This document shows positions 34,948-43,628 of a stretch of DNA of 64,000 nt, one piece after another; positions within the stretch are counted from its first letter, which is position 1, and the number at the start of each line of letters is the position of its first letter. The DNA comes from Polyangiaceae bacterium (GTDB lineage: Bacteria > Myxococcota_A > Polyangia > Polyangiales > Polyangiaceae), in the NCBI GenBank assembly GCA_019637295.1, contig JAHBVX010000010.1, positions 240,977 to 304,976 on the forward strand. Direction: 5' to 3'. The position numbers and the translations under genes are program-made. The notes below the pieces were generated by a model. That model did no database searches. It was not told the DNA's origin and saw only the letters and a list, made by a program, of their open reading frames with translations.

Positions 34948-36138
34948 ATGGACGACGCGCAAAGCCTCGCCCGCGCGCTCGCAGCGCGGATCGGCGCGCG
35001 GAGCGGCGCGGCGTACCGCGTCTTCGACTTGCCCGCGCGGGCGCCCGGAGAAGTGCCGCGGGCGGGAGTCGGCGTCGAGCACGGCGGTGCGGTCCGCGTG
35101 GTCGCGCTGGTGAGCGCACTCTCGATCGGGCGGTCGGTCGTACATCTCGCTGAGCGCGACGGGGTGGCCAGGCTCGTCGCGGCGCGCGCCGGGGGCGACC
35201 GAGACACCGGCGCTCTGGCCGCGCGAGTGAGCGGCCCCCTGGTGAGCGGGATCCTCGAGCGCGTCCCGGTGAGCGCGCTCGACGTCGGTTACGCCCTCGC
35301 GGTGGGCCTCGAGCAGACGCTCCGCGTGGATGGCAGCTGGTTTTGCCTCACCACCTACGGCGAGTGGAGCGAGGGTCCGTCCGGCTCGGGGACGACGGTC
35401 GAGGTCGGCGGAGCGAACGCGTGGCCGCGCTTCGCGTGGGTGGCGCAGGAGCCAACGGGCGTGACCGTCTCGGTCCCCGGCGCGGCCTTGGGGGCAAACC
35501 GGCCGTCCTGGTCCTTCGCGGCGCCTGCCGAGGTCGGGTCAGCGTTCGGCGAGCTCCTGATCGCCGTCAAGCACGCGCTGGAGGCGCGCGCGGCGTGGCG
35601 CGCGCGACCATTCCCGCTGCGCGTCGCGGGCGAGCGAGTCGCGGAGGTGCTTCGCGACGCGCGCCTCGGGCCCGGCGAGCTCCGGTACAGCCACGCCGAC
35701 CATGGCGACTTCCCAGTGAGTTTCCCGTCGATGACGCTCTGGCGGGTCGACGCGATCGGCGAACACGTCTGCGTGAAGCTCACCGAATCCGAGTCTGGCG
35801 TTGCCATCAGGGCCGGTCGCTCGCGCTTCGTCGCGGCGGACCGGGATGCGCTCGAGGCGATCCTCGCGCCGCTGGTCGACGCCGTCCGCGAGGCCGAGTC
35901 CCGGCTCTCGCCGGACAAGCTCGTGCCGGGGCAGCTCTACCGCGTGCTCCTCGACCTGCCGGGCGCGCCGCCTGGCACGGTCCTCTGCTTCGAGCGCACC
36001 GAGCACGTCGTGTGCGACGGCTTCGACATCTACCACTTCCAGGTGCCGGCGGAGGCTCGGGCGATCGCGCTGTATGCCATCGACCCAGCGGTGGAGCAGG
36101 CGCTGCCAGAGCTCGAGCGCTATCTCGAGCGCGCGTGA
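34948..36138 (+). CDS. Hypothetical cytoplasmic protein, third gene of the HExxH operon
   Basis: The 396-residue protein has no signal or membrane segment. Two similar halves are not obvious. The last 70 residues (KLVPGQLYRVLLDLPG, TVLCFERTEHVVCDGFDIYHF) weakly resemble DUF3601-type small beta domains found near secretion-related genes. An HADHGDFPVSFPSMTLWRV segment in the middle is distinctive. It starts six bases after the HExxH protein, so it is very likely co-expressed with it and the propeller gene. Function unknown. Confidence 0.65.
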   Translation: MDDAQSLARALAARIGARSGAAYRVFDLPARAPGEVPRAGVGVEHGGAVRVVALVSALSIGRSVVHLAERDGVARLVAARAGGDRDTGALAARVSGPLVSGILERVPVSALDVGYALAVGLEQTLRVDGSWFCLTTYGEWSEGPSGSGTTVEVGGANAWPRFAWVAQEPTGVTVSVPGAALGANRPSWSFAAPAEVGSAFGELLIAVKHALEARAAWRARPFPLRVAGERVAEVLRDARLGPGELRYSHADHGDFPVSFPSMTLWRVDAIGEHVCVKLTESESGVAIRAGRSRFVAADRDALEAILAPLVDAVREAESRLSPDKLVPGQLYRVLLDLPGAPPGTVLCFERTEHVVCDGFDIYHFQVPAEARAIALYAIDPAVEQALPELERYLERA

Positions 36139-36172
36139 GGGGAGGGCGCGGTGCGCAGACCGCGGCCTCAGC

Positions 36173-37669
36173 TCACTGGTAGACGAAGGTGCCGCGAAGG
36201 TCTTCCGTCTTGGAGATGGGCGTGCCGCCTTGCTTGATGCTCATCGCGCGGAACTGGTAGAGCATCCCGGGCGTGAGCGCCGGCGCGGTCTCGGGCGAGC
36301 CGCCCGCCGTGCCGTAGTCTACCTCCACGTTCTTGGAGCCAGTGACCTTCGGCAGGCTCAGATGCTCCCAGATCTTCGTACCGTAGGCGTCGAAGACCAC
36401 GAGCTGGTAGCTCTCCTCGCCCGAGTCGTCGACCCAGATGAAGCGCGGTGTGCCGCTGACCACTTGCTCTCGGTCCGGGGAGACGACGTCGAGGGCGCCG
36501 GTCACCTTGAAGCTCTGCGGCATCGCGGTGTCGCCCGCCACCGTGATCTCCACGATGGCCGTGCCGCCGATCGCCGTATCGGGATCGCGCACCAAGAAGT
36601 CGTTCTCGAACGCCGCGAGCACGACGTAATTGCCGTCCGGGACGCCCGAGATCGAGAACGCTCCGCTCACCGGCCACGCGCGCAGGCCGGGCGGAGCCTC
36701 TCCCCGGGCGGCGTTGGGCACGAAGGTCTCACTCACGACCAGGATGACGCTGGTGTCCTTGCCCGCGCCGGGGTTGACGATGTCGACCTTGCCCGTGACC
36801 GTCGACGTGGCCCGATCGGCGGTCGCCAGATCGATGCCAGCCGTGTTCTCGCTCGCCACCACCGCAGCGGTAGTGGGTACGAGCTGGAGTCCCTGCTTGT
36901 AGCCGCTCACGGCGACCGTCCCGGCGGGGACGTTGAACACCGTGTAGCTGCCGTCGAAGTCGGCGACTCCCGTCACCCCTCCGCCCTGGCCCGCGGTGCC
37001 TCCGGCGACCACCAGCGTGCCACGGGGCGCGTCGCTCAGCACCTTGCCGCTGATGCTCCCGAGCCCGGTCGAGCTAGCGAGCGGGAGCATGCCGATGTCC
37101 GTCGCCGCGCCTACGACGACCAGGGGATCGCCGCTGGCCGAATCGAGCGCGACCGGAAGCGCGATGCGAGGCGCCGACGGAAACGTGAGATAACCCATGG
37201 CGTCGGCGCGCAGCGTGACGTCCTTGGCTCGAGGGACGCCCTCCGCGTTGCGAGGAACCCGCACTCGCAGACTGTACTTGCCGTCCGGTCCGCTGACGGC
37301 GACGCCCGAGTCGGCGGCAAAGTTGGCGTCGCGTGCGACCACCAACGCGCCCTCGATGGGCGCATCCGTCCCCAGGTCGAACACGCGACCCTCGACGGAC
37401 ACCGGCGCGAAGCAACCCGAGTTGCCACCTTCGATCAGCTCGCACACGAGCCCGAGATCCTTGTCGCAGCCGGTGTCGCGGTCGTTCGAGCAGAAACACT
37501 TGGGCTCGCTGCCGGCCACGGCCTGGCACTCGAGGCCGTCCTTGCAGCTGGATGCGTCGCCAATCGTGCAGGTGCCCTTGGGTCGTTCCTCCTCCTCGTC
37601 GTCATCGCCGCAGGCGACGCCGAACATGGGAACCAACAGCAACAAGGGGAGAAGCCGGCGAAGGAGCAT
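36173..37669 (-). CDS. Lipoprotein with carboxypeptidase-regulatory-like domains
   Basis: The 498-residue protein has a signal peptide ending in lipobox GVAC followed by an acidic tether (GDDDEEEERP). A Cys-rich segment follows (CTIGDASSCKDGLECQ ... CFCSND ... CDKDLGLVCEL), then two or three beta-sandwich units like carboxypeptidase regulatory domains (VEGRVFDLGTDAPIEGALVVA ... GPDGKYSLRV; SGKVLSDAPRGTLVVAGG ... FDGSYTVFNVPAG). A fibronectin-like end follows (PRFIWVDDSGEESYQLVVFD). The start is the Met before the arginine-rich signal. It should sit on the cell surface and bind proteins or polysaccharides. The partner is unknown. Confidence 0.78.
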   Translation of the reverse strand: MLLRRLLPLLLLVPMFGVACGDDDEEEERPKGTCTIGDASSCKDGLECQAVAGSEPKCFCSNDRDTGCDKDLGLVCELIEGGNSGCFAPVSVEGRVFDLGTDAPIEGALVVARDANFAADSGVAVSGPDGKYSLRVRVPRNAEGVPRAKDVTLRADAMGYLTFPSAPRIALPVALDSASGDPLVVVGAATDIGMLPLASSTGLGSISGKVLSDAPRGTLVVAGGTAGQGGGVTGVADFDGSYTVFNVPAGTVAVSGYKQGLQLVPTTAAVVASENTAGIDLATADRATSTVTGKVDIVNPGAGKDTSVILVVSETFVPNAARGEAPPGLRAWPVSGAFSISGVPDGNYVVLAAFENDFLVRDPDTAIGGTAIVEITVAGDTAMPQSFKVTGALDVVSPDREQVVSGTPRFIWVDDSGEESYQLVVFDAYGTKIWEHLSLPKVTGSKNVEVDYGTAGGSPETAPALTPGMLYQFRAMSIKQGGTPISKTEDLRGTFVYQ

Positions 37670-37789
37670 GGCTGAGTACCTCCAGACGCTGTTGAGTGGC
37701 GGGCGCCTCGGCCGATTATCAGCGGCCATCGGCCCACAGAGTGGGAGACACACCTACCTATGCTCCCGGAGGGACGCGCGCGCCGCCGA

Positions 37790-39148
37790 TCAGAACCCGA
37801 ACGGCAGCTCCATGGCGCGGTGCTTGCGGAACGCGCGGTCGCCGCCGCCGATCTTCCTCTCGGCCAGCTCGTGCATGAGCAGGTTGAGGGGCCAGTAGGC
37901 CACGTTCTGGATCCAGGAGTGATCCAGCCCGAAGTCGTAGCGCCTCAGGATCGACGGATAGGCGTACATCGCGCGCCACGCGCGGACCCAGCCGGCGCGG
38001 AGCTCCTGGCGAGTGAGCTGCTTGGGCTCGAAGAAGGGCGCATCCTGATCGTGGCCCGGCGTGAGCCACCAGCGGTCGCGGGTGAGGCGCCCTTCCTCGC
38101 GCAGGCGACGGTAGAGTCGGGTCCCGGGGTAGGGTGTGAGCAACGCGAACAGGGCCATCGTCAACTTGGACTCGACGCAGAAGTCCACGGTGCGGTCGAA
38201 CGCGTCCGCGGTGTCGTCGTCCAGCCCGAACACGAAGCTGCCCCACACCGCGATGCCGTGGTCCGCCAGGATGCGCACGGTCTCGGCGTATTGACTCGGC
38301 TTGTTCTGGCGCTTGCCGGCGTGGCGGACGGCCTCGACGTCGACGGACTCGAAGCCGATGAACAGCGCCTTGCAGCCCGCCCGCGCCATCACCTCGACGT
38401 TCCTGACACGGCCCAAGGTAGCGAGCGATGCTTGCGCCACCCAGTGCTTACGGAGAGGCACCATCGCCTCGAACAACTCGTGACTGTAGCGCGTGTGGAT
38501 CATCACGTTGTCGTCGCCGAACAACACGCGTGGCCCCACTCGCTCGAGCTCCGCGATCACTTCCGGCACCGGACGGAAGCGGAACGTCGTCCCGTTGTAG
38601 GTGGAGACGCTACAAAACTCGCAAGGGTACGGACAGCCGCGGGTGGTTTGTACCACGTCGAAGGGGACGTACTTGACGGATCGCGTCAGGTGGCGCTTGG
38701 GCTGCGGCAAGCCGTCTAGACTCGGCCATCCGTCGTGCTTGTACACGCCGCGGGAGAGCAGCGAGGTCGAGCGTCCCAACTTGCGCACCTTGGCGTCGGC
38801 GAGCACCTTCTGCCAGAGCCACTCCGCCTCGCCGGACACGATCGCATCCGCATGCCCCAACCCCTCCTCGGGCAGGGCCGTCACGTGGATCCCACCGAGT
38901 ACGACTTGGCTCCCGCGCCGTCGATAGGCGTCGGCGATGGCATAGGCGCGCGCGGCTGTCTTGGAGTTGACGCTGATCCCGACCAGATCCGGCGCGTCCG
39001 CTTCGGCGTCCAGCTCGAGCGGCTCCAGTCCGTCGTCGCGAAAGGTCAACTCGACATCGTCGGGGGTGTGCGCAGCCAACGTGGCGACCCACAACGGCTT
39101 GATGTACGTGGAGTCCTCGTTCGAAGGCGCGATGAGGTGAACGTGCAT
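37790..39148 (-). CDS. B12-binding-domain radical SAM protein
   Basis: The 452-residue protein has an N-terminal cobalamin-binding-like Rossmann domain (about 1-125; VGISVNSKTAARAYAIAD and VVLGGIHVTALPEE) and a radical SAM core with the cluster motif CPYPCEFC near residue 180 (CxxxCxxC). FGDDNVMI, FIGFESVD and YPGTRLYRRL are conserved in this group. The usual cobalamin-ligand DxHxxG is not obvious, so true B12 binding is uncertain. Family members carry out methylations or ring rearrangements in secondary metabolism and cofactor synthesis. No biosynthetic partners are adjacent. Confidence 0.9.
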   Translation of the reverse strand: MHVHLIAPSNEDSTYIKPLWVATLAAHTPDDVELTFRDDGLEPLELDAEADAPDLVGISVNSKTAARAYAIADAYRRRGSQVVLGGIHVTALPEEGLGHADAIVSGEAEWLWQKVLADAKVRKLGRSTSLLSRGVYKHDGWPSLDGLPQPKRHLTRSVKYVPFDVVQTTRGCPYPCEFCSVSTYNGTTFRFRPVPEVIAELERVGPRVLFGDDNVMIHTRYSHELFEAMVPLRKHWVAQASLATLGRVRNVEVMARAGCKALFIGFESVDVEAVRHAGKRQNKPSQYAETVRILADHGIAVWGSFVFGLDDDTADAFDRTVDFCVESKLTMALFALLTPYPGTRLYRRLREEGRLTRDRWWLTPGHDQDAPFFEPKQLTRQELRAGWVRAWRAMYAYPSILRRYDFGLDHSWIQNVAYWPLNLLMHELAERKIGGGDRAFRKHRAMELPFGF

Positions 39149-39246
39149 CCAGAGCAGGGGATGCTATTCCGACTCGACGCGGCTGTCAGCCGCTCGGCTC
39201 AATGGACGATTGCAGCCTCTCGCGCGCCGAAATACGGTGCTGGGTG

Positions 39247-40113
39247 ATGCAGTTGCCGCGCGCGCCGAGCTGGCTGGCGGTCGCCGCCGCGGTCACAGCC
39301 TGCGGTGAGGGCCGCCTGACCGTGCCCGAGCCTCCCGACATGGAGGCGCTGGTCCTCGCCTACGAGTCGCCCCAAGGTCGCTTGGACGAAGCGGTGCTGG
39401 TCGACGCGCTGCTGTTCGCGACTGCCCACGTCGAGACCGTGCGTAGCATCGGCATCGATCGAGAGCTCCTCGACGCAGTGAGGGTCACCTTCGAGGCCGA
39501 GTACGAGCCCGCCAGCTCGGCGCTGGTGGAGGTCGATGGTGAGCTGGGTCGCAGTCAACTGGGTCTGTCCGCGTTGAGCGAGGGTTACCTCAGGGCGCGC
39601 CGGGTCTGCCGCGGCTGGCAGAGCGAGCCCATCGTCGACTCCGAGCTCAACGGCAGCGTCGTACTAGCGGCGACCTTCACGGCGGACGGGCCGGACCCCG
39701 TGGTGTGGGGCGAGGCGACGGAGTGCCGCTACGGGTTCGACGGCCGCCGGGTTCGGGTGGGCGGCGCGACCCGCGACGACGGCCGCGCGCTCCGCCTGCA
39801 CATCGGCCGTGGGCTCGGGTTCTCCGACGTGGGGCGAGAGCCGGTGATCTTCGACCTGGATCTGGACTTTCAGTTGGATGACTTCACCGCGCGGCTCAGC
39901 GCAGACTTTCGCGTGACGGCGCTCGACGAGGTGGAGGTTCGCGTCCCCGAGCCGGTCATTCCGTCCGCAGAGGGGCACATCATCGTGCAGTACTGGGGCG
40001 GCGCTCTGGTGGGCGTGCGCGCGAGCAACGGCAACTTCGTGTGCGAGCCAGGTGCGCTGAAGTGCGTCGCCGAGGACGGCAGCGAGGTGTCGCTGCCGGG
40101 GCTCGGTCCATGA
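39247..40113 (+). CDS. Lipoprotein of unknown function
   Basis: The 288-residue protein has a short signal peptide with lipobox VTAC (Cys19 region) and an acidic, beta-rich mature part with no motif I know. I use the ATG at 39247, directly before the signal; a longer frame starts at 39202. It overlaps the next gene, another lipoprotein of barrel-like composition, by four bases (ATGA), so the two are probably a functional pair at the envelope. Confidence 0.68.
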   Translation: MQLPRAPSWLAVAAAVTACGEGRLTVPEPPDMEALVLAYESPQGRLDEAVLVDALLFATAHVETVRSIGIDRELLDAVRVTFEAEYEPASSALVEVDGELGRSQLGLSALSEGYLRARRVCRGWQSEPIVDSELNGSVVLAATFTADGPDPVVWGEATECRYGFDGRRVRVGGATRDDGRALRLHIGRGLGFSDVGREPVIFDLDLDFQLDDFTARLSADFRVTALDEVEVRVPEPVIPSAEGHIIVQYWGGALVGVRASNGNFVCEPGALKCVAEDGSEVSLPGLGP

Positions 40114-40922
40114 AGCGACGACTGGCGGGTGGTCTCGCTGCCGGCCTCATCACGTGGACCATCGCGTGCGGCGCGTCGCCATCGCCGTCGACCGACGAGA
40201 CGGCGTACACCCTGCCTCGGGGAAGCCTGCGGGCTGGACTTTGGAAGCTGGAGTACAGCGCGGTCGACTCGGTGACCGCCGGCACCTACTGGTGGGCCTG
40301 GTATTTCGGCATCATCAACGGGCACGTGAAGTGGCGCGCGCTATCGGCAGGCGACTTTGCGGTTGCGGCGAGGTTCGGCGCGCTGCACGTGGCAACCACG
40401 AACCTGGGCGCGCTCGACAACGACCTCGGAGACGGGAGCCTCACCGTCGCGACCGGAGAGCTGACCGGGACGTGGCGAGCCGGGCCGGCGCTCACCGTCA
40501 GCCTGACCCCGGTCTACACGAAGGTGTGGATCGACGGCGAGATCAACGTGGACGCCTTCGATGGTACGGCCGCGGGCGCGGTGGACAACCTTCAGCTCGT
40601 CACCACCGTCGAGCGGCGTCTCGACAGGCGAGCGGCGCTCGGGCTGACGGGTCGGTATCTGGTGTTCCAGAACCTGACCGGGCGCGGGTTGGTGCGCCTT
40701 CAGCCGGACGCGTACACCCACGTCGATCTGCACGGCGGCGGCAAGCGGGATGCCTTCGACTTCCCCCACGCCTGGAGCCTCGTCTTGCACTCGCGGCTCA
40801 CCTTTGGCCGCTTCAACCTGCGCCTGGGCATAGGCTACGGCAACCACAGCGTGCCGGCGCTCAACTTCGTGCGCAAGACGCCCGGTGTCATCCCGGAGCT
40901 CGACGCCTACTGGGTCTTCTGA
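40110..40922 (+). CDS. Putative outer-membrane beta-barrel lipoprotein
   Basis: The 270-residue protein starts at an ATG inside the previous gene's stop. It has a signal with lipobox TIAC and then alternating polar/hydrophobic strands with many Tyr, Trp and Gly (for example TYWWAWYFGIINGHV, LTVSLTPVYTKVWID and LTFGRFNLRLGIGYGN). It ends in an aromatic residue (DAYWVF), like many outer-membrane barrels. The pairing of a lipobox with a barrel-like body is unusual. It is coupled to the lipoprotein gene before it. Function unknown. Confidence 0.62.
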   Translation: MKRRLAGGLAAGLITWTIACGASPSPSTDETAYTLPRGSLRAGLWKLEYSAVDSVTAGTYWWAWYFGIINGHVKWRALSAGDFAVAARFGALHVATTNLGALDNDLGDGSLTVATGELTGTWRAGPALTVSLTPVYTKVWIDGEINVDAFDGTAAGAVDNLQLVTTVERRLDRRAALGLTGRYLVFQNLTGRGLVRLQPDAYTHVDLHGGGKRDAFDFPHAWSLVLHSRLTFGRFNLRLGIGYGNHSVPALNFVRKTPGVIPELDAYWVF

Positions 40923-40978
40923 CCGCGGTCACGGCGGCCTCTTGCCGGCGCGCTCGCGTGGGCTACGCTGCGGGTCCC

Positions 40979-42145
40979 GTGAGCGAGTCCGACCGTACGG
41001 TCATTGCCGTGAGTGATCTGCACTTGTCGCCGGGTGGCAATCCGCGGGTCCCGGACGAGCTCGCAGCGTTGATCGAACGGAGCCCCCACACGGAGCTGGT
41101 GGTCGCGGGGGACGCGCTCGACTTGTCGATGCTGCGCTCGACGGAGGACTCGGCCCGCTTCGTCAGCGACACGCTGTCCGCGTCTCCCCGCCTCACGTCG
41201 GCGCTGCGGGGGCTCGTGAGCGGCGGCGGCAAGCTGACCATCGTCGCGGGGAACCACGACGCACCCCTGATGCGGTCGGACGTGCAGCGTGCCTTCCGTG
41301 AGGGGCTCGAGCTCCCCGGCGAAGCACCCGTGGCGTTCGAGCCGTGGTTCATCCGGCGACATGGCGCGCACATCGAGCACGGTCACGCCTTCGATCCCGA
41401 CAACGCGCCCGCGCATCCGCTCGCCAGCTGGGCGCCACGGAGCGAGCCCGTCGGCATCGCGCTGACTCGGCGGTTTCTCGTGCCCAGCGGTGCGCTGTCG
41501 TTCAAGCACGCCCACCAGACGACCCCGCTCGGCGGCCTGCTCGACTGCTTCAAGCGCTACGGCTCCAAAGCGCCCAAGATCGTGGGCCAGTACTTCTGGA
41601 CGGCCGCGCAGCTGTGCTGGGAGGCGCGCTCGCAGACGCTCCTCGAGGAGGAGAAGCGGGTAGGCCGAGCCCAGCTCGCACAGTTCGCTGCGCACCACGA
41701 CCTGGCGGTTGCCAGCCTGTCGCAGTTGGTGGCCGGCTTCCCGGCTCCGCGGCACCAAAGCCCGAGAGAGCTCTTCTTCCGTCTGTACTTCGATCGCACC
41801 CTGCCCACGGCGTCGCTCGTGGTGGCGCTGCCCTTCGCGCTCGCCGGCAGCACGATCATGGCGGGCGTGGCGGCGGCGTCCTTCGCGGTGCTCGCGGCAT
41901 CCCTCGCGGGCGGGGTCAGCCGTTATGACGGCGACCCAGAAGCGCGGCTGCTCGCGGGCGCCGAGCTGGTGCGCAAGACCACCGGAGCCAACCACGTCGT
42001 GCTCGGACACACCCACCGCGAGGAGGCTCACCCCGGCTACACCAACCTGGGCTCCTTCGCGTTCTCGCACAAAGACGCGCACTCGCACGTCGTGCTCACT
42101 CCGGACGGGCTCGTCGAGCGGCGGGTGGTCGGGGCCGCGGGGTGA
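40979..42145 (+). CDS. Metallophosphoesterase (calcineurin-like), with membrane-like segment
   Basis: The 388-residue protein shows the calcineurin-like phosphoesterase motifs in order: SDLHLS (DxH), AGDALD (GDxxD), GNHD and GHTH, which form the two-metal centre. A hydrophobic stretch lies between GNHD and GHTH (about 284-325; ALPFALAGSTIMAGVAAASFAVLAA), suggesting membrane association inserted in the catalytic domain. The likely start is the GTG at 40979 because the upstream frame overlaps other coding sequence. Substrate unknown; relatives include UDP-diacylglucosamine hydrolase and nucleotide phosphodiesterases. Confidence 0.85.
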   Translation: MSESDRTVIAVSDLHLSPGGNPRVPDELAALIERSPHTELVVAGDALDLSMLRSTEDSARFVSDTLSASPRLTSALRGLVSGGGKLTIVAGNHDAPLMRSDVQRAFREGLELPGEAPVAFEPWFIRRHGAHIEHGHAFDPDNAPAHPLASWAPRSEPVGIALTRRFLVPSGALSFKHAHQTTPLGGLLDCFKRYGSKAPKIVGQYFWTAAQLCWEARSQTLLEEEKRVGRAQLAQFAAHHDLAVASLSQLVAGFPAPRHQSPRELFFRLYFDRTLPTASLVVALPFALAGSTIMAGVAAASFAVLAASLAGGVSRYDGDPEARLLAGAELVRKTTGANHVVLGHTHREEAHPGYTNLGSFAFSHKDAHSHVVLTPDGLVERRVVGAAG

Positions 42146-42148
42146 CGC

Positions 42149-42853
42149 TCAGGGCTTGATGACCTGCGTGCCCGGCGGCGGCTTGAACTCGAACTCCCCC
42201 GCCGCGACCTTCTCGTTGATGCTGGGCGAGAGGAAGGTGAAGCGGTTGCGGTTGCCCTGCGCGTCGAGCAGCAGCACCCGCCGGACCTGATAGGTGTTGC
42301 CGTCGACGTAGAGCACGATCTTGTTGTACGCCGGCGTGGGCTTCTTCGGGATCCCCTCGAGCACGTGGCCGCCCTCGAACTTCATCTCCGCGCTGCTGAG
42401 CTTGCGGAGCTTGAACTCCTTCTTCAGGTTGCCCCCACCCACCAAGAAGGCCAGCGCTGCAGGGTACTGGCTCTTGTCCATGCTCTGCTCGTACATCTGC
42501 TTGTTGTCGGCCTCGTAGACCTTGATGAGCTTGCCGTCGGACACGACCCGGTTGCCGTTGCTGGTGTAGCGCCAGCTCATCTTTCCGGGCTTCTGGAAGA
42601 TGACGGTGCCCTTGCTGTCCTTCGTCTTGTTGTACGCCTTGACCCAGTAGCGCTGCTCGAAGCCCGCCTTGAACGTCTGCGACTTGTCGTAGAATTTCTG
42701 GACTCCGTCGGCGACTTCGTTGGCCGATGGACCGGCAGGGGCGCCCTTGGCCGGGGGTGCCTTCTTGGGCTGAGCCGACGCGCCAGCCGGCCCGAGCGCG
42801 AGGGGCGCTGCGAGACCGACGACGAGCGAGAGGGCGAGGTGGGACAGCTTCAT
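42149..42853 (-). CDS. lolA: Outer-membrane lipoprotein carrier protein LolA
   Basis: The 234-residue periplasmic protein has a Sec signal peptide ending near GASAQ and a Lys/Pro/Ala-rich linker. A LolA domain follows: VADGVQKFYDKSQTFKAGFEQ, then GTVIFQKPGKMSWRY and VVSDGKLIKVYE, then the C-terminal strands (EFEFKPPPGTQVIKP). LolA shuttles lipoproteins from LolCDE to the outer membrane, which fits the many lipoproteins in this region. The start is the Met before the signal; the upstream extension is intergenic. It converges with the metallophosphoesterase gene three bases away. Confidence 0.9.
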   Translation of the reverse strand: MKLSHLALSLVVGLAAPLALGPAGASAQPKKAPPAKGAPAGPSANEVADGVQKFYDKSQTFKAGFEQRYWVKAYNKTKDSKGTVIFQKPGKMSWRYTSNGNRVVSDGKLIKVYEADNKQMYEQSMDKSQYPAALAFLVGGGNLKKEFKLRKLSSAEMKFEGGHVLEGIPKKPTPAYNKIVLYVDGNTYQVRRVLLLDAQGNRNRFTFLSPSINEKVAAGEFEFKPPPGTQVIKP

Positions 42854-43042
42854 GAGGATTCGATCCTTGTGGTCGGAACGTGCGGGCGAGAGTTTGCTTG
42901 CACCGTCACGCTCGGACAGACGTCGCGGGCGGCGAAAGATTCGCAGAATCCTCACGGAAATCCAGCGACATGCGCCGTTTTACGTCGGCGCCTCGAGCGG
43001 CATTTGCCAAGAACCCGGGGGTATTGGCCGGGTCGCGGGTGT

Positions 43043-43606
43043 TCAGGACCAGCTCGGCCTTGGCACGCGGCTCCTGCGACGCCGCCCCAGCGAGGCGAGC
43101 AGGCGGGGCGAGACCCCTTGCTCCGCGAGGCGCTCTTCGAGTGGGCCGAGGCGCAAGTGGGTGACCGCCAAGGCCAACGCATCCGCCGCGTCCGACGGCG
43201 GCGTCTCGGGTAGCGCGAGAAGCGCGCGGATCATCAGCGCGACCTGACGCTTGTCCGCTTGCCCGCCGCCCGCGACCGTGCGCTTCACCTTGGCGGGCGC
43301 ATACTCCGCGATGCGCAGCCCAGCGCGCGCGAGGATGAGCAGCACGACCCCGCGCGCATGCCCGAGCTTGGCCGCCGCTTGTGCGTCCTTGTGAAAGAAC
43401 AGAGACTCCACGCTGCCGATCTCCGGCGAGTGCTCCGCGATGATCCGGTCGAGCTCACGCTCGATGACGGGCAGCCGCTCCGAGAGCGGCCGCTTCCCGT
43501 CCAGACGGATGACCCCATGGTCCACGTGGGTCAGGCGATTGCCCGAGCGGCGGACCAGACCCCAGCCCAGCTTGAGCGTTCCCGGATCGATGCCTAACGC
43601 GAGCAC
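43043..43606 (-). CDS. ruvC: Crossover junction endodeoxyribonuclease RuvC
   Basis: The 187-residue Holliday-junction resolvase starts with GTG. The four catalytic acidic residues are visible at the expected places: Asp7 in GIDPGT, Glu67 in GSVESLFFH, Asp139 and Asp142 in PPSDAADALALA, each within one position of the E. coli enzyme. The basic C-terminus (LGRRRRSRVPRP) is slightly longer than usual. No ruvA or ruvB is adjacent; it stands alone, divergent from an FAD oxidoreductase with only 22 bases in between. Confidence 0.95.
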   Translation of the reverse strand: MLALGIDPGTLKLGWGLVRRSGNRLTHVDHGVIRLDGKRPLSERLPVIERELDRIIAEHSPEIGSVESLFFHKDAQAAAKLGHARGVVLLILARAGLRIAEYAPAKVKRTVAGGGQADKRQVALMIRALLALPETPPSDAADALALAVTHLRLGPLEERLAEQGVSPRLLASLGRRRRSRVPRPSWS

Positions 43607-43628
43607 TGCTGCACGCTCTATCAGGTAA

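Noticed and set aside
42854..43042. 189-base gap between lolA and ruvC checked for tRNA or small RNA
   Set aside because: No cloverleaf, terminator or conserved motif could be found by eye.
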